Part shown: one piece after another, positions 44,201-51,931 of the stretch
How positions within the stretch are numbered: position 1 is the first letter of the stretch
Layout: each line of letters begins with the position of its first letter
Assembly: GCA_026129255.1 (NCBI GenBank)
Contig: JAHCIJ010000002.1
Location: forward strand, 721,087-785,086
Direction: 5' to 3'
Length of the DNA stretch: 64,000 bases
Origin: Anaerolineales bacterium
GTDB lineage: Bacteria > Chloroflexota > Anaerolineae > Anaerolineales > UBA11579
Translations under genes and position numbers: made by a program
The notes under the pieces: generated by a model
Databases searched by the model: none
The model's input: the letters and a program-made list of their open reading frames with translations, nothing else
What the model was told of the DNA's origin: nothing

Positions 44201-44575
44201 AGGCAAGGGGCGGGTTGGATAGTTGACTAGTCGGATGGTCGACTAGTCTGTTTGATTAATTGTCTGATCCTCACCAAGCAGTCATTGGGGAGCGCCGTGC
44301 AGTAGCGCACGAAGCAACCCCCAAGTTTATTGGCCTCTCAGCTTGGAGATTGCTTCGTCCGCGCAGCTTTGCTGCGCACTCCTCGCAATGACGGACAGGC
44401 AAATATTGTCATTCCGACCGAGCGATAGCGAGGGAGGAATCCTTTAGGGCAAGAGAATTCACTTGACTTCTGAAGTCGAGGGTTACTGGTAGCGCGACCA
44501 ACCGACCAGCCGACCAATTGACCAACCGACTAGCCGACTAACTGATTAGTCAATTAATCCATTCATTCCCTTTGG
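44201..44575. repeat. repeat-filled gap between maeB and the phosphatase gene
   Basis: Contains degenerate octamers in both orientations: GACTAGTCGG/GGTCGACTAG near 44222-44262 and (CGACCAAC)-type units at 44500-44566. An inverted type A palindrome lies at 44348-44392 and a GTCATTCCGA...GGAATCC element at 44408-44442. No gene was seen. Confidence 0.65.
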
Positions 44576-44588
44576 TATCATCGCGGCA
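44576..44588 (+). promoter_or_regulatory. leaderless-type promoter of the phosphatase gene
   Basis: TATCAT (44576-44581) lies six bases before the ATG at 44588, preceded by GG. There is no Shine-Dalgarno sequence. Confidence 0.45.
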
Positions 44589-45079
44589 TGACTAAAACCC
44601 GCATCCTCTTCGTCTGCCTCGGCAACATCATCCGCAGCCCGCTGGGCGAAAAACTCTTCGAGCACGTGGCCAACGAGGGCGGAGTAGGGGAGAAGTACGA
44701 AGTGGACTCAGCCGGCACCTCAGCACACCACATCGGCGAGCGGCCGGATGAGCGCATGCGCCGCACGGCGCAGCGCCGCGGCTTCGTCTACGACGGCCGT
44801 GCCCGCCAGGTGAAAGCGCAAGACTTGGACGACTTTGACCTCATCATCGCCATGGACCTGGAGAACCTCAACAACCTGCGCCGCCTGGCACGCACCGAGG
44901 AGCAGGCCGCCAAGCTGCACCTCATGCGCAGCTTTGACCCCGATGCCGACGGCGACATGGCGGTGCCCGACCCGTGGTACGGCGGCCCACAGGGCTTCGA
45001 TGTGGCCTATGACATCATTGATCGCAGTGTGCGTGGTCTCCTGTTGGCACTGGAGAGCGGCCAGCTCAAGGTCCAGTGA
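44588..45079 (+). CDS. low-molecular-weight protein-tyrosine phosphatase
   Basis: A 163-residue phosphatase with the P-loop CLGNIIRS (nucleophile Cys10, Arg16) and the general-acid loop VPDPWYGG near residue 126. The second cysteine of the usual CLGNICRS is isoleucine, as in several bacterial members. Targets may be tyrosine kinases or phosphoarginine proteins; the sequence does not decide. It overlaps the following kinase gene by GTGA. Confidence 0.9.
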   Translation: MTKTRILFVCLGNIIRSPLGEKLFEHVANEGGVGEKYEVDSAGTSAHHIGERPDERMRRTAQRRGFVYDGRARQVKAQDLDDFDLIIAMDLENLNNLRRLARTEEQAAKLHLMRSFDPDADGDMAVPDPWYGGPQGFDVAYDIIDRSVRGLLLALESGQLKVQ

Positions 45080-45927
45080 AGCTCCCGCTAGCGGCTGCCG
45101 CATGGCTTGAAAAATATGGCGGTGTAGCAGCCAGCTCGCCAGCCGCGGGTGGCTGCATCAACAATGGCGCTCACCTGCGCTCGCAGAGTGGAGCGGCCTT
45201 CTTTATCAAGAGCAATGCGCATGCACCCGCCGATATGTTCGCCCGCGAGGCCGAAGGCCTGGCAGCACTGGCGGCGACCAAGACCTTGCGCGTGCCCGCC
45301 GTGCATTTGGTGGGGGATGACTTTCTGCTGCTCGAGGACCTGCAGACCGCTGCCCGAGCTGCCGACTACTGGCGGCAGCTCGGCCGCGGCCAGGCCGAGT
45401 TGCACAGCCACACTAGCACGCAATTCGGCTTTGCCCACGATAACTACATCGGCAGCACGCCGCAGCCCAATGGCTGGCTGGCGGATGGCTATGTGTTCTT
45501 CGCCGAACGTCGTTTGGGTTATCAAGCGCACCTTGCGCATAGCCGCTCTCTATTGAGTGCTAGCGAAGTGGCCGCCATCGAGCGCATCGCTGCGCGGCTG
45601 CCAGAGTTGGTGCCGCCGCAGCCCGCCAGCTTGCTGCACGGGGACCTGTGGGCGGGCAACGTCATCACCGATGCCGCCGGCGCGCCGGCACTCATCGACC
45701 CAGCCGCCTACTTCGGCTGGGCCGAAGCTGAGCTGGCCATGACGGCGCTCTTTGGCGGCTTCCCGCCAGAGTTTTATGCGGCCTACAGCGAAGCGCGTCC
45801 GCTGGAGCCGGGCTGGCGGGAGCGGCTGGAGTTATACAACCTGTATCACTTGCTCAATCATTTGAACCTGTTTGGCGGGAGCTATTACGCGCAGGTGATG
45901 GATGTGGTGAGGCGGTTTGGGGGTTAG
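45076..45927 (+). CDS. fructosamine-3-kinase family protein
   Basis: A 283-residue kinase of the fructosamine/ketosamine-3-kinase family, which phosphorylates glycated amines so that they fall off proteins. It has the catalytic loop LLHGDLWAGN, the metal motif ALIDPAAYFGWAEAELAM, and the N-terminal GGCINNGAHL loop. The GTG start overlaps the phosphatase stop, so the two genes form a coupled pair. An 11-bp perfect inverted repeat lies at 45354-45383 inside the gene. Confidence 0.9.
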   Translation: MKLPLAAAAWLEKYGGVAASSPAAGGCINNGAHLRSQSGAAFFIKSNAHAPADMFAREAEGLAALAATKTLRVPAVHLVGDDFLLLEDLQTAARAADYWRQLGRGQAELHSHTSTQFGFAHDNYIGSTPQPNGWLADGYVFFAERRLGYQAHLAHSRSLLSASEVAAIERIAARLPELVPPQPASLLHGDLWAGNVITDAAGAPALIDPAAYFGWAEAELAMTALFGGFPPEFYAAYSEARPLEPGWRERLELYNLYHLLNHLNLFGGSYYAQVMDVVRRFGG

Positions 45928-46390
45928 CGGTCAGCTGTTAGCGGTCAGCTATCAGCTGTAAGCTGTAAGCCAAATGCTGTCGTTGCGAGGAGTGCTGCGC
46001 AGAGCGCAGCCGACGTGGCAGTTCTCTAATTTGCTAATTTCTTCTGCCCTAAAGAATTCATCCCTCGCTTTGCTCGGTTCGGAATGACACACATCGGTGC
46101 CGTCATTGCGAGGAGTGCTGCGCAGAGCGCAGCCGACGTGGCAATCCCCACGCGTGTTCTCATAAAAGATGCTTGAATTCTTGTGACCTAAAGGATTCTT
46201 AGCCTACGGCTAGCTCGCTTCGCTCGGTTCGGAATGACAAGTATGACTAAGTGGGATTGCTTGGTAACTGCGCTCGAAATGACGCGTGTTCTATAGAAAC
46301 GCTCGTAGGCGCGATTGGTTTCGACTAACCGACTAACCGACTAACCGACTAACCGACTAACCGACTACCGACGCTTGTCTTCATCCTTGG
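45928..46390. repeat. repeat-filled gap upstream of the acetyltransferase gene
   Basis: No gene was seen. Contents in order: heptamer-like AGCTGTA/GTCAGCT units (45928-45970), a type A palindrome (45979-46020), a GGAATGAC element (about 46054-46089), a second type A palindrome with the same interior (46102-46149), another GGAATGAC element (about 46191-46240), and the octamer array. Confidence 0.7.
46322..46371 (+). repeat. CGACTAAC octamer tandem array
   Basis: Five perfect head-to-tail copies of CGACTAAC are followed by two partial units (CGACTAC, CGAC). It ends 20 bases before the TATCAT box of the next gene. Degenerate relatives lie upstream of the phosphatase gene near 44500-44566. Confidence 0.9.
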
Positions 46391-46396
46391 TATCAT
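46391..46396 (+). promoter_or_regulatory. possible -10 box of the acetyltransferase gene
   Basis: TATCAT, 11 bases before the ATG at 46408; the mRNA leader would be only a few bases long. No Shine-Dalgarno sequence is present. Confidence 0.35.
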
Positions 46397-46407
46397 CCCT
46401 TCACTCT

Positions 46408-47562
46408 ATGGACTCCATTCGCATTGAGCGCATAAAACTCAAAGACCTGCCTGCCGTCGCCGCCCGCTATGTGGACGGTGCAGCGCCGGGCAGCTTCATC
46501 CCCATCACCAAGCACCGCGCCGCGGCTATGGTGCACAACCCGCACGCCACGCCGGATGATGTGGCGCTGCTGCTCGCCCTGCGGGGTGAGCAGCCCGTGG
46601 GCTACTTCGGCCTGGCTGCGGTGCAACTGGCCGCCAGCGGCCAGTTGCACCGCGTACATTGGCTCACCACCTGGGCGGTGAGCCACGATATGCTCGGCAA
46701 AGGGTTGGGTTCGCAGCTGATGCAGGCCGCCATTGACCTGGATGTCGATTTGGCCATCGTGGGCAGCGCCCCGGCGCGCCGGGTCAGCGCCAAGTTCAGC
46801 TTTCAGGAAGCGCCGTCGTTGGACTATGTGCGGCTGGATTTTGAAGTGACCGGGCGCTACAACCCGCTGGGCTTGCTGCTGCGCGCCCTGCGCAAACTGG
46901 CCAGCCTGGCCGGAGTGCAGCTGCGTATCGAGCGGTTGCAAGCCGTCTTTCACCGCTTATTTGAAACGCTGTTCGGTTGGCTGCTGCGCCCGCTGTTGTT
47001 TTGGTTGGTCGCGCGTGTTGTAGGGACGAGGCTGAGGGCGCAGCATGCTGGGCTAGCGCCGCTGCAGGCTCCGCAAGACTTTGCGGTGCCTGCGCCCAGC
47101 GAAACTGGCTTCACTCGTGATGCCGCCGTGCTCAACTGGACCTTGCAGCACCCCTGGGTGCTGCCAGACGCTAGCTCTGCAAGCGCAGCGTTGGACTATG
47201 AGTTCACCGATTGGCGGCCGGGCTTCGAGATCTTTGCCGTGGGCAACGCGCAGGACTATACCTTGTTCCAGTTCTCACACATCCGTGGCCGCGGCGTGCT
47301 TAAAGCGCTGGACAGCACGCTGCCGCCCGGCCGCCTGCTGGCTGCCGCCCTGCACACCGCTCGCAGCCGCGGCGCGCATATCATTGAAGGCGAGGCTGCG
47401 CTGGCGCAGCCGCTGCCCGCCTGGCTGCGCCGCCTGCTGGTGCGCCGCCTACAGCGCACACTGCAGTTGCACCCGCGTAGCGCCAGCAGCCCGTTGGCGC
47501 AGGCACTGGCGGAGGGCGGCTTTGTGCAGCACTATACTGATGGCGATATGGCGTTCACTTAG
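46408..47562 (+). CDS. GNAT-like acetyltransferase, two-domain
   Basis: A 384-residue protein. Residues of about 50-150 show an acetyltransferase-like fold with VHWLTTWAVSHDMLGKGLGS, where GKGLGS corresponds to the acetyl-CoA pyrophosphate loop. After a hydrophobic stretch near residues 170-200, the C-terminal half (DWRPGFEIFAVGNAQDYTLF, LHTARSRGAHIIEGEA) resembles a second degenerate GNAT unit. It directly abuts the polysaccharide deacetylase gene, so a role in surface polysaccharide modification is possible but not shown. Confidence 0.65.
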   Translation: MDSIRIERIKLKDLPAVAARYVDGAAPGSFIPITKHRAAAMVHNPHATPDDVALLLALRGEQPVGYFGLAAVQLAASGQLHRVHWLTTWAVSHDMLGKGLGSQLMQAAIDLDVDLAIVGSAPARRVSAKFSFQEAPSLDYVRLDFEVTGRYNPLGLLLRALRKLASLAGVQLRIERLQAVFHRLFETLFGWLLRPLLFWLVARVVGTRLRAQHAGLAPLQAPQDFAVPAPSETGFTRDAAVLNWTLQHPWVLPDASSASAALDYEFTDWRPGFEIFAVGNAQDYTLFQFSHIRGRGVLKALDSTLPPGRLLAAALHTARSRGAHIIEGEAALAQPLPAWLRRLLVRRLQRTLQLHPRSASSPLAQALAEGGFVQHYTDGDMAFT

Positions 47563-48618
47563 ATGAGACGACTTGCAGGCAAACTCGTGCGCGGGGTGGG
47601 GCGCGTCTTGCCACTGGGCGCCTATCGCACCCTGTTCCGCCGGGATGTGGTCGGCGTGTTCTACCATTCCGTGTCAGACGTGTATTTGCCGCATGTGCAG
47701 CATCTCTACGCGCCGGAGCCTGTGGCGCGCTTTGAAGCCGCGCTGCAATACATCCAGCAGCACTATCAGCCGGTCACGGACGCCGAGATCGAAGCCCATC
47801 GCATTGAGGGCAAACCGCTGCCCAAACGCGCCCTGCACCTTTCGTTTGATGATGGCTTCAGCGAGTGCTACAGCGTCGTGCGCCCTTTGCTGCTCAAGTA
47901 CAGCATGCCGTGTACCTTCTACGTCACCACCGGCTGGCTCGACAATGCCAGCATGTTCTATCGTAACAAGACTTCGCTATGCATCGAGCAAATGCGCACC
48001 CTCGAGCGAGACGCTGCCAAGATGGTGCTCACCAGCCTCAACAACGCGCTCAGCCTCAGTCTTAGCGACGCGGCCAGCTTTGAGCGCTGGATCAAGACCC
48101 AGCAGGCTGCCGAAGAAGGCGTGATCGATATGACCGCCAAGATGCTCGGCGTGGACGTGAAAGCTTACCTGCAGGAGCGCACGCCGTATCTCACGCGTGA
48201 GCAGGTGCAGGCGCTGCGCGCCGATGGCTTCACCATCGGCGCGCACACTGTGCGGCACCCCAAGCTGGCGGCGCTGAGCGATGCTGAGATCGAGCGCGAG
48301 ATCGTCGATTCGGCCCGCGAGGTGCAAGCCATCACCGGCCAGGCGCGCGTTACGCTCTCGTTCCCGTATTCGGGCAACGGGCTCAGCCGTACGCTGCTGG
48401 CCGCTATCCGCCAGCGCCATCCCTGGCTAGGCCTCTTCTACGACACGCAAGACCTGCAGCGCGATGTGCCGTTCATCGTGCAGCGCATTTGGGCCGAGAA
48501 GGCCGCCTTGCGCACCGCGGGGCAGGCTACCAACCTTCCAGCCCTTTTACGAGATGCGTATGAAAGCGAGCTCTACGACGTGGCTCGCCGCGGCCCCGGC
48601 ACGCGCGATGTAGGCTAG
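47563..48618 (+). CDS. polysaccharide deacetylase family protein
   Basis: A 351-residue NodB-type carbohydrate esterase. LHLSFDDGF near residue 90 carries the metal-binding and base aspartates, GAHTVRHPKL near residue 226 has the two metal-ligand histidines, and LSFPYSG is the substrate groove motif. No signal peptide or membrane segment is clear, so the location is uncertain. The ATG follows the acetyltransferase stop without a gap. Confidence 0.88.
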   Translation: MRRLAGKLVRGVGRVLPLGAYRTLFRRDVVGVFYHSVSDVYLPHVQHLYAPEPVARFEAALQYIQQHYQPVTDAEIEAHRIEGKPLPKRALHLSFDDGFSECYSVVRPLLLKYSMPCTFYVTTGWLDNASMFYRNKTSLCIEQMRTLERDAAKMVLTSLNNALSLSLSDAASFERWIKTQQAAEEGVIDMTAKMLGVDVKAYLQERTPYLTREQVQALRADGFTIGAHTVRHPKLAALSDAEIEREIVDSAREVQAITGQARVTLSFPYSGNGLSRTLLAAIRQRHPWLGLFYDTQDLQRDVPFIVQRIWAEKAALRTAGQATNLPALLRDAYESELYDVARRGPGTRDVG

Positions 48619-48839
48619 CCAGCCAAAAAGCAAACCACAAAGATACAAAGGGCACAAAGGTAAATTCTTTGTGCTTTTTGTGATTGAGCAGTTATCTATG
48701 TTTTATCCGTGTTCATCTGTGGATGAATGGTCAAAAGAAATCGTCCACAGATAGACACAGATAAAGACGACCCCAAAGATTTGCCATTGTGCTCTTGTGG
48801 TTTAGGCCGTTACCTCTGGATTGACTCGCCGCTATATAT
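48619..48839. repeat. CACAAAG/CACAGAT intergenic element
   Basis: The gap contains AAACCACAAAGATACAAAG with an inverted partner TTGTGCTCTTGTGGTTT. Nested inside is ATCTGTGGAT with its complement ATAGACACAGAT. Related sequence occurs at 37552-37640 and 49650-49755. No gene was seen. Confidence 0.6.
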
Positions 48840-48855
48840 GTGATATTAATATCAC
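48840..48855 (+). promoter_or_regulatory. perfect 16-bp palindrome abutting the second arsR start
   Basis: GTGATATTAATATCAC is a perfect palindrome ending exactly before the ATG at 48856. TATTAA (48844-48849), six bases before the start codon, could be the -10 box. It would be an ideal operator for autorepression of a leaderless gene. This assignment is inference. Confidence 0.6.
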
Positions 48856-49182
48856 ATGTCCGCGGACGACGAGGCAATCTGGCGAGCGCTCGCCAGCCCC
48901 GTGCGGCGTCATATTCTCGAAGTGTTGCGCAACGGCGGCCAGGATACCGGCAGCCTGGTGCAGGCCTTTCCTGAGCTCAGCCGCTTTGCTGTGATGCAGC
49001 ACCTCGGCGTGCTTGAGGAGGCAGGCTTGCTCGTTGTGCGCCGAGAAGGACGCCGGCGATTGAATTTTCTTAATCCCGTACCGATCGAGCGCATCTACCA
49101 GCGCTGGATGCATCCCTTCGCTGGTAGGGTGGCGGCCGAAATGCTGGCGCTTGAGCGGCATCTAAAGAAGAAAGAGGAATAG
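48856..49182 (+). CDS. ArsR-family transcriptional regulator (second module)
   Basis: A 108-residue winged-helix protein: IWRALASPVRRHILEVLRNG, then FPELSRFAVMQHLGVLEEAG as the recognition region and LLVVRREGRRRLNFLN as the wing, the pattern of ArsR regulators paired with SRPBCC proteins. No metal-binding cysteine pair is present. It is three bases from the SRPBCC gene and carries a palindrome at its start codon. Confidence 0.88.
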   Translation: MSADDEAIWRALASPVRRHILEVLRNGGQDTGSLVQAFPELSRFAVMQHLGVLEEAGLLVVRREGRRRLNFLNPVPIERIYQRWMHPFAGRVAAEMLALERHLKKKEE

Positions 49183-49185
49183 ACC

Positions 49186-49632
49186 ATGGCAATCGAGAGC
49201 AAAGGTGGCCAGTACCTGCGCATTGAAGCGGAGATCCAAATTGATGCCGCACCCGAGAAAGTATTTGAAGCGCTCACCACCGGCAATGATGCCTGGTGGC
49301 CGCACCGCACGGATGAGAAGGCCAAGATCATTTTTGAGGCCAAGCCGGGCGGCAATATTTACGAGGACCACGGCGATGGGCGCTTCATCATGTACGGAGT
49401 CGTGGCCGCCTACAACCCTCCACACAAGGTAGTCACCTTGGATCTGAGCGGCTGGGGCCAGGGCGCCTACGATGCCCGCAACATCGAAGTTGTAGAGCCA
49501 GATGGCAAGGGCGGTTCGATATACAAGAAGACCCTGATCCTGTGGGGAGTGATCCCGGATGAAATTGGCGAGATGTTCGATGGTGGCGTGCAGAGCCTGC
49601 AAGGCGTGCTCAAGCAGCATCTCGAGAAGTAG
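49186..49632 (+). CDS. SRPBCC-family protein (second module)
   Basis: A 148-residue START-like protein: RIEAEIQIDAAPEKVFEALT, DAWWPHRTDEKAKIIFEAKP, GGNIYEDHGDGRFIMYGVV and a long C-terminal helix (GGVQSLQGVLKQHLEK). It differs clearly from the SRPBCC protein at 27594, so the two modules are not a recent duplication. The ligand is unknown. Confidence 0.85.
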   Translation: MAIESKGGQYLRIEAEIQIDAAPEKVFEALTTGNDAWWPHRTDEKAKIIFEAKPGGNIYEDHGDGRFIMYGVVAAYNPPHKVVTLDLSGWGQGAYDARNIEVVEPDGKGGSIYKKTLILWGVIPDEIGEMFDGGVQSLQGVLKQHLEK

Positions 49633-49876
49633 CTCAGTGGCACGATAGCAAAAGCAAACCACAAAGGCACAAAGGGCACAAAGGAACTTCTTTGTGCCCT
49701 TTACTTTTTAAAGAAATCGTCCACAGATGAACACAGATGCACGCAGATTTAAGCCCAACTGAAAACACCTGATTCCCGATTGCTGGTTACTAATCCCTAA
49801 TCCCTAATCCCTAATCACTGCTCACTAATCACTGCTCTCCTGCTCACTGCTCACTGCTCACTGAATCCCTAAATTC
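49633..49876. repeat. repeat-filled gap upstream of mraZ
   Basis: A CACAAAG/CACAGAT element (about 49650-49755, including an AAAGGGCACAAAG stem) is followed by tandem and degenerate heptamers: three or more CTAATCC units near 49790-49815 and TCACTGC/TCACTAA units to about 49862. No gene was seen. Confidence 0.65.
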
Positions 49877-49953
49877 GTGGGCCAATTGCTTGCATTGTGG
49901 GGAAAATGTCGTATACTGTGGGGACTTGTGGGCCAAAGTGGCATAAAGTGGAG
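49877..49953 (+). promoter_or_regulatory. mraZ promoter with MraZ-type operator boxes
   Basis: TATACT (49912-49917) is a likely -10 box. Directly after it come GTGGGG, GTGGGC, GTGGCA and GTGGAG at 49918, 49928, 49938 and 49948: four direct repeats with an exact 10-bp period. Two more boxes lie upstream at 49877 and 49897. MraZ is known to bind TGGGN repeats with this spacing and to repress its own cluster. Confidence 0.8.
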
Positions 49954-50002
49954 CGCCGGGCATTTCGTCCGGCGTTCTGCCATTAACCCACGGATAGAAC
50001 TT

Positions 50003-50449
50003 ATGTTTCTTGGCGAATACACTCACACGATCGACGAAAAGGGCCGCCTCACGGTGCCAGCCCGTTTTCGCCAGCTGCTGGAAGCGGATGGCGGCTACGT
50101 GACGCGCGGGCTGGATGGCAACCTCACCGTGATGCGCAGAGTGGTGTTCGAGAACATGCGCAGGAACTTGGAAACCCAGAGCGTGACCAACCCCAAAGTG
50201 CGCGATCTGGCGCGTTTGCTGTTTGGCCAGGCCGAGTTGCAAAAGCCCGATGGCAGCGGCCGCATCCTCATCCCGCAATTTTTGCGTGATGAATTCCAGC
50301 TCAATGGGGAAGTGGCCCTGGTGGGCATTGGCCACTCGTTTGAGATCTGGCCGCTGGCGCGCTGGTCTGGTAAGAAGCAAGCCCTTACCAAGCTGCATGA
50401 GGATGGCGCCCAGTTTGCCGATATTCCGCTCATCGCGAATGAATCCTGA
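50003..50449 (+). CDS. mraZ: transcriptional regulator MraZ
   Basis: MraZ has an AbrB-like fold and binds the GTGGG boxes in front of the dcw cluster. The 148 residues start FLGEYTHTIDEKGRLTVPAR, and a second, related half contains KPDGSGRILIPQFLRDEFQL, the two DxxGR repeats of the family. The ATG at 50003 is used because it gives the family N-terminus; the upstream frame runs through the operator. It overlaps rsmH by 11 bases. Confidence 0.95.
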   Translation: MFLGEYTHTIDEKGRLTVPARFRQLLEADGGYVTRGLDGNLTVMRRVVFENMRRNLETQSVTNPKVRDLARLLFGQAELQKPDGSGRILIPQFLRDEFQLNGEVALVGIGHSFEIWPLARWSGKKQALTKLHEDGAQFADIPLIANES

Positions 50450-51380
50450 TGCTGGCGGCCCTGAGGCTGCGCATCTTTCGGTACTTTACAAAGAAACACT
50501 GGAAGCACTGTCACCCAAGCCGGGCGGCCTATATGTAGACGGCACGCTGGGCGCAGGTGGGCATGCCTGGGGGCTGCTGGAGGGCAGCCGCCCAGACGGC
50601 CAGCTCCTGGGGCTTGATGTTGACCCCCAGGCGCTGGCGCTGGCCACGCAGCGGTTGGCGCCCTTCGGTGAAAGGGCACATATCCGCCATGGCTCGTATG
50701 CCGACCTCGCCCAGCACCTGGCCAGCCTGGGGTGGGCGGCGGTGGATGGCATCCTGCTCGATCTGGGCGCCTCGTCCATGCAGTTTGACCAGGCTGAGCG
50801 CGGCTTCTCCTTCCAGCAGGATGGCCCGCTGGACATGCGCTTCAACCCGGCAGCTGGCCGCAGCGCCGCCGACCTGGTGAACACGCTGCCCGAAGCTGAG
50901 CTGGCTGACCTGCTCTACACCTATGGCGAAGAGCGCCAGTCTCGCCGGGTGGCACGTGCCATCGTGGCCGCACGGCCGTTGCACACCAGCCGCGAGCTGG
51001 CTGAGCTGGTGGCCAAGGCGCTGGGCGGCAAAAGGACCGGAGTCCATCCGGCCACACGCAGCTTCCAGGCGCTGCGCATCGCTGTCAACGGCGAGCTGGA
51101 TGCGGTAGCCGCCGTGCTGCCGCAGGCGGTAGCGGCGCTCAAAGCGGGCGGGCGGCTGGCGGTCATCTCCTTCCACTCACTGGAGGATCGCCTGGTCAAG
51201 CAGTACTTCCGCCAGGAGAGCCGGGATTGTATTTGCCCACCTAGCCAGCCGGTGTGCACTTGCGGCCACACCGCCAGCCTGCGCGAGCTCACCCGCAAGC
51301 CGCTGGCCGCCAGCCAGCAGGAAGTGGCTACTAACCCACGGGCACGCAGCGCGCACCTGCGGGTGGCGGAAAAGATTTAA
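50439..51380 (+). CDS. rsmH: 16S rRNA (cytosine1402-N4)-methyltransferase
   Basis: RsmH (MraW) methylates C1402 in the ribosomal P site. The 313 residues have HLSVLYKETLEAL, DGTLGAGGHAWGLL as the SAM-binding motif, GILLDLGASSMQFDQAERGF, and the C-terminal VISFHSLEDRLVKQYFRQ with a cysteine-rich segment CICPPSQPVCTCG. The chosen ATG lies 11 bases inside mraZ. Confidence 0.95.
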   Translation: MNPDAGGPEAAHLSVLYKETLEALSPKPGGLYVDGTLGAGGHAWGLLEGSRPDGQLLGLDVDPQALALATQRLAPFGERAHIRHGSYADLAQHLASLGWAAVDGILLDLGASSMQFDQAERGFSFQQDGPLDMRFNPAAGRSAADLVNTLPEAELADLLYTYGEERQSRRVARAIVAARPLHTSRELAELVAKALGGKRTGVHPATRSFQALRIAVNGELDAVAAVLPQAVAALKAGGRLAVISFHSLEDRLVKQYFRQESRDCICPPSQPVCTCGHTASLRELTRKPLAASQQEVATNPRARSAHLRVAEKI

Positions 51381-51455
51381 GGAAACTAGGTGCCATTAGG
51401 CACAGGCTTTGCACCCTGTTTTGCAGCAGCAGCACTGGCTGGAGGGCCAGCTCAC

Positions 51456-51929
51456 ATGCGAAACAAAAGCTTTGTTCAGGCGCACAGCCAGACCCCCTGG
51501 CGGCGTCAAATGCAAACCATAGGACTCGTTGTTGTGGCCATAGCCAGCCTGGCGCTACTGGCTATTTTGTATTTAAACGTCACGGCACGCGCCGCAACCA
51601 TGGGCCGCCAGGTGCAGCGTTTGCAAAATGAGCGCATCCGCCTGCAGCAGCAGATCGAAAGCCTGGAGAGCCAGCTGGCCTCGTTGACCTCCAACGAGGC
51701 CATGCAGGCGCGCGCCGCCGCCAGCGGCTTCACGCCCATGCAGCCCGGCGCCATCACGTACCTCACCGTGGAGGGCTATCGTGGCCGCACCAGCGTGGAC
51801 CTGGCGCCGCGTGCCGGTACGCAATTCATGGGGGTGATCCGCCTGCCAGACGCATATACCGAGTCGCTGTTTGACTGGGTGGGTGAGCTGTTCGACCAGT
51901 ACGGCTTTGGTTTGCTGGGAGGCTATTAG
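51456..51929 (+). CDS. ftsL: FtsL-like septum protein
   Basis: A 157-residue bitopic protein at the usual ftsL position. It has a short cytoplasmic N-terminus, one membrane helix (IGLVVVAIASLALLAILYL), a heptad-rich coiled coil near residues 45-75 (RQVQRLQNERIRLQQQIESL), then an extracytoplasmic tail. FtsL proteins share topology rather than sequence, so the name rests on context. ATG 51456 has GGAGGG nine bases upstream; a GTG at 51390 with TAAGGA is an alternative. Confidence 0.7.
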   Translation: MRNKSFVQAHSQTPWRRQMQTIGLVVVAIASLALLAILYLNVTARAATMGRQVQRLQNERIRLQQQIESLESQLASLTSNEAMQARAAASGFTPMQPGAITYLTVEGYRGRTSVDLAPRAGTQFMGVIRLPDAYTESLFDWVGELFDQYGFGLLGGY

Positions 51930-51931
51930 CC

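Noticed and set aside
46322..46371. Octamer array considered as a CRISPR
   Set aside because: Units are 8 bases, directly adjacent, with no spacers and no cas genes nearby.
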